NCBI GenBank assembly: GCA_951799445.1
Contig: OX637296.1
Coordinates: forward strand, 18,848,001 to 18,912,000
Length of the DNA: 64,000 nt
Reading direction: 5' to 3'
Source: Pseudisothecium myosuroides
Lineage: Eukaryota > Streptophyta > Bryopsida > Hypnales > Lembophyllaceae
The notes below the pieces were generated by a model. The model did no database searches. It had not been told where the DNA came from and saw only the letters and a list, made by a program, of their open reading frames with translations. Made by a program: the position numbers and the translations under genes. Below, one piece after another: positions 55,702-64,000 of the stretch; the first letter of the stretch is position 1; each line of letters opens with the position of its first letter.

Positions 55702-56745
55702 TTACAATTTGTGCAGGGGTGCTATTTTGTGAGCGTGTGAGCATATAATTTTTTAGAGATTCCATTTAAAAGTTTTGGTCAAAATTTATTATTTTTGATC
55801 AATTTTAATACCTATTACCGTGGTCCCTTGAACAACCTTGAAATCGCCTGTGGTTGTTCCATTGAGATTTTGATTTTTATGATCACTGCCCTCTTGTTGT
55901 TGGTTACTTCTTGGCGTTGGAGCCCTCCAACTGCAAAAAAAACTTTTTTTTTGTTCCCTTCCATGGCTAGGGGGCTCCCCTCGGCGCCGAGGGGAGACCA
56001 TCACCAAGAGGGGAGTCATCATAATCTTAATGGAACAACTTTAGTCAATTTCAAACAAATCCTATTAATAACCAATTTTTCTTCTTCTTAAAATCTAGTG
56101 ATCTAAGTTCTTTCCACACATAGTGAATTCTTATCAACAAATTTATAAAAAAAAATCTAAACAAGTCCATTGACCTGCAAATCACGAAAGAAATATCGGC
56201 ATCCTCCTATTGCCCTTGAGAAGATCCATGATGCTATAAGACAATGATCAACCAAAATAAAATTCATTGTGACAAAGATCATTAGATATAAAAATAATTC
56301 TTATCTACAAATTTTTTTTTAATAATAGTGCATCAAGAGAAAATTATTGGTACTCTTTCATCAGCCCTGAGTTGATCCACGCTACTATAGGACAGTGATC
56401 AACCAATATTCTATACAAACTTATTTCCATTTCTATTCATCTTTCACATCAATTGAGTTCATTGTTTTTCATAATTTATACTTCTAATATTTTAGACAAC
56501 ACTGAAAATTATAATTTTCATCTAAATTCTACATAACCACGGTAATAGGTCCATAGTAATAGGTACTAAAATTTACTAAAAATGATAAATTTTGACCATT
56601 TTTTAGATGGAATCTACTTTTAAAAATATTATTAAATTTTTTAATGCTTCTTCAAATTTCTGAGCTCAATGCTCACATAATCCCTACTCAACGCTCATAG
56701 GCTCATGCTCACACGCTCACAAAATATCACCGCTGCAATTTGTAT
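55702..56745. mobile_element. TIR element with nested palindromic insertion
   Basis: The outer inverted ends are GTGCTATTTTGTGAGCGTGTG and CACACGCTCACAAAATATCAC. Inside lies a second pair, ACCTATTACCGTGG (about 55810) and CCACGGTAATAGGT (about 56538). It is non-coding. Confidence 0.55.
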
Positions 56746-57020
56746 AGCTAAAGTTTATGAAATTTCTTTCTCACGTTCTTGTGCCGATCTAGTGTAAATT
56801 CCTACAATAAAATGTGCAAAATTTTATTTTTGCTTAATTTTTTATTCTTTATACTTGAAATGACTGAACTTTGACCCAAGAAAGGATCTTGGGACTACAG
56901 GGATTTTACTTTGTGAAGTTGTGCCCAAGTGAACCTTCTTCATGATCATGGAGTTAGTGCATTGAACGTTGCAAAGACAATGCAAAGACATTCGTGGGAT
57001 TTCAAATTTCTTTGTGTGCA

Positions 57021-57253
57021 CACTAAATAGTGAAATTAGGTTGCCTTATCTCTAAAAACATTACTTTACAAGCCATCAAAGTCAAAATATGTTTTTGCAA
57101 ATACTTCCATTGGTATATATAGAGGTTCATGAGTCACAATTACAGCAATACATAATTCTTTAGTAGTGCATTCTTGTACAATAATAGTAAATATTTTTAT
57201 AGTGTGAAATGTCGAGAAATTAGTGTGGGACAACCTAATTTTGCTATTTAGTG
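57021..57253. mobile_element. MITE with CACTAAATAG ends, copy of 55400-55641
   Basis: The ends are CACTAAATAGTGAAATTAGG and CCTAATTTTGCTATTTAGTG; the interior is shared with the copy at 55400. No matching target duplication was read. Confidence 0.65.
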
Positions 57254-57320
57254 AAGGAGTTGTGCTTTTAGCTGGGAATGGCCAGTCACCCCTAAGCACT
57301 TAGGGGCACTTAAGGAATTA

Positions 57321-57728
57321 GAGCATCCTTAGCCCGCACAGATTTTAGCCACGACAACTGTAACTTTTGTGTGGTTTGCAGAATGGCTAAGGAAACTTGT
57401 TCCAATGCTAACGGCACTTCTCACGTCACCTTCTTGCGCGCGGCATTTCTCGGCTCCCGCACGGCAAAAATTGGTCATTTGTTGTGCCCTCCAAACTCCT
57501 CTGCACTTCTTGGTCAACACCAATAATAGTGACGAGGAGGTCTACAAATGTGGAAGAGCTGCGCAAGAGCTGCCACCGCCCTGTGCAGAGCCTTTTGGAA
57601 TTCCAATTGCCATCCTTGCATTGAGGCGCTTGAGACGGGAATAGCCACACTGAAAAAAACGTGGACGGGAATCGAAACTGCATGTACCGTTGTTGTGTCG
57701 TTTTGCGGGCGTAGCATTGAGGATGCTC
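57321..57728. mobile_element. TWA-target MITE (408 bp) with empty partner site
   Basis: The ends GAGCATCCTTAGCCCGC and GAGGATGCTC are flanked by TTA (57318-57320 and 57729-57731). Arm 1 has a single TAA at 17948-17950 (same motif, opposite strand) and no insert. Opposite-strand frames of 80-90 codons inside are not convincing genes. Confidence 0.8.
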
Positions 57729-59267
57729 TTAGGGTTCCTGCTTCAAAAATAAATTTCAAATTCCATGAGTCTATAAATAGTAAGGAATCAACCCAATAAG
57801 TAGTCGAGTTTTTATTTTTAATGAATATTAAATTAATTGTTTGCCCAGCCAGAGTTTCTTTCAGTTCACTGTACAGAAAATGGATGACGGATCTGACGGT
57901 ACCCGCTGTCGAGGGTTAAGAAAGCAACGGAATTCTTAACGTAAGTTTGCTCCGTTAAGTTATGTTGGAATAACCTGTAAAGGACCTTCGCTTCTGGCTG
58001 CAACCCTTGTTTTGCAGGGAGTCAGGGCCCATTCACTCATTATGCACTGAAGGAAAACAGGGTTTATGACAACTGGACCCTGATATGTCCTGGCCTCTGC
58101 TCAGACTATTAAAACCCTCATTCCCATGACAGCAGCACAATATGCTTTTCTCAAGTGGCCAACAGTCAGGAAGGTTAAGTTAAGTTATAATACTGTGGTC
58201 AGGATATATTTTTATTACTTGATAATGGAAACAGCAAAGGCAGATGGACTCGTTTTTCCTCCCTCACTTTTAATACACATGGTCACTTTTTCCAAACTAA
58301 ATAACATCAGATTCAGACCCGGTGCTTCAAATTTGGAAAGGAAGCAATCTGGTTTTTTCGGCTCCCGAGTTAGAATGCGGATTAGATGGACCCTGAATCT
58401 TCCCAAAATGGGGAGATTCAATTACCCTGCTAGTTACGTTTAAATGGGTGTGACGTGGTGGCTGGTAGTTAATTGTCTGAAATTCAAAAAAAATTACGCT
58501 GGGGACTTGCTCCCTTGGTACTGTTTCCCTGTTCAATGGAAATTGTCCATGTGTTTCAAAAAAAATAAAAATAAAAACAAATATATGTATATGGAAAGGA
58601 AGAACAAAACTAATCCAAATGAAGTTACTCAACATGGACAACTTCAAAAAGAACAACTCCAACCAATATAAAGTACTCCGTGGAAATAGAAAGACAAATT
58701 CATAATGGAACCCCTCAATCCTTCCTTAGTAGAATGGCCTTTGGAACCATGCTCTAGCACAGTACCTTCATTCCTACGATCATCTTTCTATTATTGTAGT
58801 GAATTTAGAACCCTAGCCTAAGACCAATTTGCTATTTTGCATCTTACTACAAGTGTAAATTGTACACAATGCAAAATAGGGGTTCTAAGGGTTGGAATTG
58901 GGGTGAAAAGTCACCATTTTATGAATTCATTCAACATCACCATGAAGTTTCTACACATGGCAAAAGGTTCATTCATTATTCACGGGACACTTTCAAGCAT
59001 CCAAAAGACCGAGAACAAGAATAATCCCCCCTACAATCTACAAATGGGAAGCTATGACCATTTTGCTTTGAATACCTATAAAGTATCTTTCTTTTTAAAA
59101 AATGAATTGACCTAAATCCTTGTGCAATATTCCTTAATTCGTTGTCCTTTTGCTATAAAAAATTATAAATCTAATACATGTGGCATCAAATGACTTGCCA
59201 TATTTTATCCTTGGAAAAAAGTGATGTTCTTTATTAAAAGGAAGTGAAAAAGAAGAGCATTAGTTAA

Positions 59268-60150
59268 CCCCTAAAGGACCGAGGCCCTTTTTCTGCCAAA
59301 AAACACTCAAAACTGCCATTTCTATAGCAAAGAGTAAAAAAAATTGAAAGATGATTTTTTTCACATCTAACCGTAGGATCTTACACGTAACTAGTATGAA
59401 AATGTGTGGAAAAAATTTCATAATTTTTGACTGCACAGATTGTAAGATATTTGTGGGATTAGATTTTTTGACTTTAAACATTTTAACTTAAAATCTTTGC
59501 ACTACAGAGTTTTGAGCTTAAATCTTTGTAGTGGAGAATTGAGTTGAGAGTCTAGGGAAAAAAAATTCAAAAAAACTTAATTATCATTCTTAAAAAAATT
59601 GTTAAGTAGAAGTAGGTACAAGATAGAAGGAAAATATGAAATATTCATATATTTTAGATGGAATTAAAATGTACTAATCCCAATGGTGAGATTGTTTTGG
59701 AAAGTAAACTAAACCATGCAAAAAAAAATTTGAAAAATTTGAAAAATTGCATCCAGAAATGAATCCTACAAGTTATTTTTTTCAAAAAGATGCTCTAACT
59801 GCCCAAAAAACAAGAATGTCCATAACTTTCTCATAACATATCCAAATGAAATGAATCAAAGCTTTTTAAATACACAAAAATATAATCTATGAGAAAAAAA
59901 ATTTTTTTTAAAATCAAATTTTTGTCCATTTTTTTTTGCTGCCCAAGCTGCCCCACATCCCTTGTTTTGAGCTTATTTGGTCATAACTGTTGTTCCCGGG
60001 CACCGATTGTGAAAAAAATTATATTCCCACAAAGCTTATCAGTTTTTCTATCTTCAAAAAAAGTTTTAAAAAATCACAACAAAAATTCAGCTCATAGGTA
60101 CCTGCCCAAAATGCCATTTGTTCCTCGAAGTGACAACGGTCCTTTAGGGG
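59268..60150. mobile_element. TTAA element F (883 bp) with empty partner site
   Basis: The ends CCCCTAAAGGACCG and CGGTCCTTTAGGGG are perfect inverted repeats, flanked by TTAA at 59264-59267 and 60151-60154. Arm 1 has one TTAA at 15087-15090 in otherwise matching sequence. Most of the element matches element C. Non-autonomous. Confidence 0.85.
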
Positions 60151-62960
60151 TTAAGGTCTATTGGAAAAAGGGGACAAACTTAAGAATTAGAGCATGCATG
60201 TAGCAATTGGTGATGTGAAAGTTGCTACTACAAAAATTGAGTTAAAACTCCAAGAAGAAGAGAATTTCACCTTGATAAATAATTGATGAGCTATGTTGCC
60301 CTTGTGGAAAATCTTGAGGATGGTATTGGATCTCTCTATTTCCACATGAGTTGTATTATGCCATGCACGTGAACAAATTTGAATTGAATTGATGGAGTTG
60401 TTGTAAAAAAATTGGTGACCCAATCACGTCACATTTGTCAAGTAAAACAACTCACATGCCAACCATTTGCTAACACATCTTTCATGCAGAACCTTTAGTT
60501 TGGTGTCAAATTTGTCTTGAAAATTGCAATTTGTAAGAAAATATTATGTGCTCTTGGTGATCTACTTCACAATTATAGATGCACTTCCCATTGAAAAATG
60601 CACACAAGGTCCAACTATCTTTCCAAGAGAATCCTTCTACATTAATGGAATCTTTACACCAATAACCAAAGGTAGTGGTCAAAGGATTTTGTAGAATGTG
60701 ATTGAAAGAAAAATGGGTCCGGTCTAAGTCTACTAGATTTCATAAATAAAGAATGACTAGAGCTTAAATGGATGATATTATGACATGGCATCCTATATGA
60801 CTTAAAAGAAATAAGGTTTTATAGTCATTTGGATCTCAAGGTGAGATAACCTCTTTAGGTTGTCTTGTTGAATTTTTGAAATGACCAAATCATCCAACAA
60901 TATTATTTGTTGTTCTTTAATTCCCCTTATTATGAATTTTATGAATGCAATTTTTTTCTATTATGAATGCCAAACTTCAGTTTTATAGTTGGAATACAAT
61001 TTTGTTGTTGCATTGCACGAGTTAATTATTAAATCTCTCTTCTGTAGAAATTTATGGAAAAAATAAACCACACTATTCTAGTCTAAGTTCATTTTATACT
61101 ATTGGAAAAGACCAAATGATGTTAAAATTGACTCTTAGTCATACCTCTGGACTCAAAAAGTTATCTCTTGAGCTTCTAAATCCTTGAGCAAAAAAAAGCA
61201 CTTTTTAAATTTGAATTTTTATTTAGAGTAATTTGATTAAAAGATCTCTCTTCAAAAAGTCAAAATTCAAAAATAAATGTTTCCCATGGAGACTAATGAT
61301 GGGATTTTTTGCATTCAAATCAATGACAAAGAAATTGAATTTCTACTTGCTCATGATGTCTTAGACACTTAGTAGCTTGTGAAGTTTAGTTTCTATTTTA
61401 CCTCACCAATTTTATATATTTCAAAAATTCAAAAGAATGACATTTGGAAGTTTCATGAATCAATTTTTGTGAATTAACCTCTAATTGCAAGTAACTTAAA
61501 CATATTGACACATATTGGAATCCATATTTGAACAAAAAAATATGTATAAAATTGAAGCTTTCAAAGAATACATTTGGATTGTCGCAATAGAAACTCAAAT
61601 TACATGTGTTTGAAACATGCATAAATAACAACTTCACTACAATTTTGTCATTAAAGTTAATCTTCACTTCATTCAAAAGCTTATAATGTCACTATAAAAT
61701 ATCCATCTTTTTGTAAATGCATTTTAATAGACATCCACTTGCTTTTATATCAATATTAACATCAAACGCAACATTTTGATATTACATTTAACGTTATTGA
61801 TAACATAAAAACAATACCCTCAAACTTGCATACCATTTACTTTGTTGAATTCACATTCTATAATGACGGATTCTCCTACAAGGCCATTAAACTCAAAAGC
61901 CAAAAATTTGCACCTCTTATTAATAACAGTTATCAATTGGGATGGAATACAAAACCTCTCACAAAGTCAAAATCATAGCTATGAGCACTAAAGGTGCAAC
62001 TTCCACTGCATCCTTCCATATACTATATTAAAATCTAAACATCCCCAAATCATTCACATCCAAGTCTCTTTAAAAAATAAACTACATCGTGATAAAAAAA
62101 TTTGCCTATGTTTTGTTTTACAAATGTAAACTAGAAAACAACCAAACATTAGACCACTATTAGACATATACTAGTATCCTGCCCTACCCCCACCTACTTT
62201 GCCCATGTATCCACAAACCAATCTTTGCTATAATATCCTTCATTTCTCTCCATTAGTAAGAAATTAGATTCAAAAGCAAGAAAGAGTCTCCCTTCTAATG
62301 TAGTAAAAACATTATTTGTGTAGACTTCTCAAAGTCAATTGTGAAATCTTAGGTGGACAGACTCTCACTCCCGCTAATCCTTTAACCTTGGAATGACTAG
62401 ATTCATTGGAGAAGTGGACAATAGATTGAAAATTGCATATATTTTGGAGGAGAATACTCGATATTTGTTTTCTAGGATGGTAAGAAGTATTGTAGGATCT
62501 TAAATATGAAAAAACATATTCTTTGATAACGAAGTAGAATTGAGAAAAAACATATTTTTTTGTCAATATCATGAGGTTTGCCTGGAAAAACTAGAACTTT
62601 GATTTGGACGGGCAATTGATAAGTTCAGTATTAATTAAGTCAAAACAAACAAGCAAATGCTTGGAAAAATATAGGAGAAATTGTTGTACATAGTATATTA
62701 AGAGAGGAATTCAATCGTGCATAATTCATTGACAATTCTAGATGGTCTCTAAACATGTGCAATTTGCAATGCACATGCCTTCTAGAAGATAGAAACTAAG
62801 TGTCATTTTGGGAGGAGCAAACTAGATTCCGAAGATGCCCGATTACAATATGTAGTTGCACTTGATTTGCATGTCTATAGTGACAGATGTTAGGGACTAG
62901 GTCTATGAAAATATTATAGTATGTGTTTTATGTGACAATTTTCAAACATGTGACACTCTA

Positions 62961-64000
62961 ATGCACCTATTTGTAGTAATTATTAACGTCCTCCTAGAAA
63001 ATGCTCCATGTTCTATCAATTTTGTAATCAATTATCCTAATTTTTTTAATGAACAGCAGAGGCACAAATGAATGTTTGCGCCTACTGCCCATTTGTGATT
63101 TTTTGCCCGGAGAAGGTCATTACAACACATTCTTTAGCTTAGGCACATCCAAAATTTCTCCATAACTAAACATATTCTATTACAAGCATTTTATTATTCT
63201 ATTACAAGAAGTTTCAGCCTTCAAAGAGGCTGCTAACTGTTCATTTTTGGCGCCCATGCGGTGCAATTACAGAAAAAATAAAAAATATGTTTTTATTAAA
63301 AAAAAAAAAATTTGAAAAAAGAAAAAAGAAAGAAAAAGGAAAAAAAAAAGTCTTACGTGACTTTGATGTGGCACTAATAGTGCCACATCAACACCCGGAT
63401 TTAAAAAAATAAAAAATAATTTTTTATTTTTATTTTTTTTACAATTGCAGCGAAAGGTTCAGAACTTACAGTCCCTTCGAGGGGCTGAAACTTCTTCTAA
63501 TGCAATTGCAGTGACTAATACTATCACCTTCACTATCATTCGATCACAAATCCATATCAAAACTCTCAAAAAAATAAATCAATGAAATTTATTTTTTCTC
63601 TATCTTTGTGAGTCATAAACTTTGTTTGTCGTCTATTTTTTAGATGTTACAGCGCTTAGGGGTTAAGGACTCAAATTTTTTTTTCTCTAATATAATTCCA
63701 AAGATAGATAAAAATGCTAAATTAGACCTTTAAAACCATACTCTTGCACTCTATGTTGGTGCCCCAAGACCTCCTTCCTAAAGTAGTAGGAACCTTTCAC
63801 CTTGAAAGAAAGGAGAAGAAAAGAAAAGGAATGAGACGACCTACAGATTCCAGACACCTGTCAAGAGAACTTAACCTCCGAAGAGCTGATTCCAGTCCGT
63901 CCCTGTCAAGCTCACGGTTGCCATGACAACTTCTACCCCCACAAGAGGCGCTTTCACTTTTCCGCATTGAAGAGCCCACTCCCTCCTCCCAATCGCCAAC
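62961..64000. other. Unassigned right end of window, with a MITE
   Basis: It contains the MITE at 63202-63500 and a lone TTAA-family right end at 63651-63666 (GCGCTTAGGGGTTAA) without a recognised left partner. Short frames at 63744-63979 show no motif. Confidence 0.45.
63202..63500. mobile_element. MITE related to the nested element at 18611
   Basis: The inverted ends are TTACAAGAAGTTTCAGCC and GGCTGAAACTTCTTCTAA. The interior is A-rich with a GATGTGGCACTAATAGTGCCACATC hairpin near 63363-63391. It is non-coding. Confidence 0.55.

Larger units (their letters stand above)
57275..62960. repeat. Inverted segmental duplication, arm 2
   Basis: This is the reverse-complement partner of 11930-17960. 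No gene was recognised. Insertions specific to this arm are the TWA-target MITE at 57321 and TTAA element F at 59268. Confidence 0.8.

Noticed and set aside
57369..57799. Overlapping frames of 77-91 codons on both strands
   Set aside because: They lie inside the TWA-flanked MITE at 57321-57728 or cross its boundary, are open in several frames because of the GC-rich interior, and show no motif.
58126..58443. 105-codon plus-strand frame
   Set aside because: The corresponding region of the inverted partner (near 15650-15870) does not preserve it, and it has no motif.

Overview
The window is A+T-rich nuclear DNA from a land plant. The evidence is a pair of TIR-NBS-LRR (TNL) immune-receptor genes with AG/GT introns, a plant-type mariner transposase, Stowaway- and CACTA-type MITEs and a Ty3 retrotransposon. 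The TIR and NB-ARC sequences look more like those of bryophytes or other non-seed plants than those of flowering plants; that placement is inference from memory of the families. No bacterial operons, CRISPR arrays, rRNA or tRNA genes were seen.

Layout. (1) 1-11930: TNL1 on the minus strand (1503-6618), a pseudogene, with its 3' flank, a GC-richer 5' region (to about 8480) and a distal 5' flank. (2) 11930-17960: one arm of an inverted segmental duplication, carrying MITEs. (3) 17960-21600: a CACTA-type MITE containing a nested element, a small TNL relict on the plus strand (about 19690-20450) and a Stowaway-like element. (4) 21600-40400: a second, expanded copy of region 1, with TNL2 on the minus strand (26036-31171). 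It carries extra insertions: a decayed mariner, a 1.08-kb foldback element and a 3-kb nested transposon stack. (5) 41522-47358: a TTA-flanked TIR element containing a degenerate, rearranged Ty3 retrotransposon whose pol ends in a PHD finger. (6) 47360-57270: TIR elements of several families, low-complexity DNA and little else. (7) 57275-62960: the second arm of the inverted duplication. (8) 62960-64000: MITE remnants and unassigned sequence.

TNL2 is the only nearly intact gene. Five exons with matching splice phases (17, 698, 255, 624 and 1737 nt) would encode about 1109 residues, but exon 2 is one base longer than the in-phase length (697 nt, as in TNL1), which shifts the frame inside the TIR domain. 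TNL1 has a 10-bp tandem duplication at the P-loop, a changed exon-1 donor and three in-frame stops.

The duplicated segments act as internal controls. Where one copy has an insertion and the other has the empty site, target-site duplications can be read directly. This reveals a family of non-autonomous elements with CCCCTAAAGG-type ends that insert at TTAA, as piggyBac-type elements do. It also shows that the CACTA MITE at 13073 and the TWA-targeting element at 57321 arrived after the duplication.
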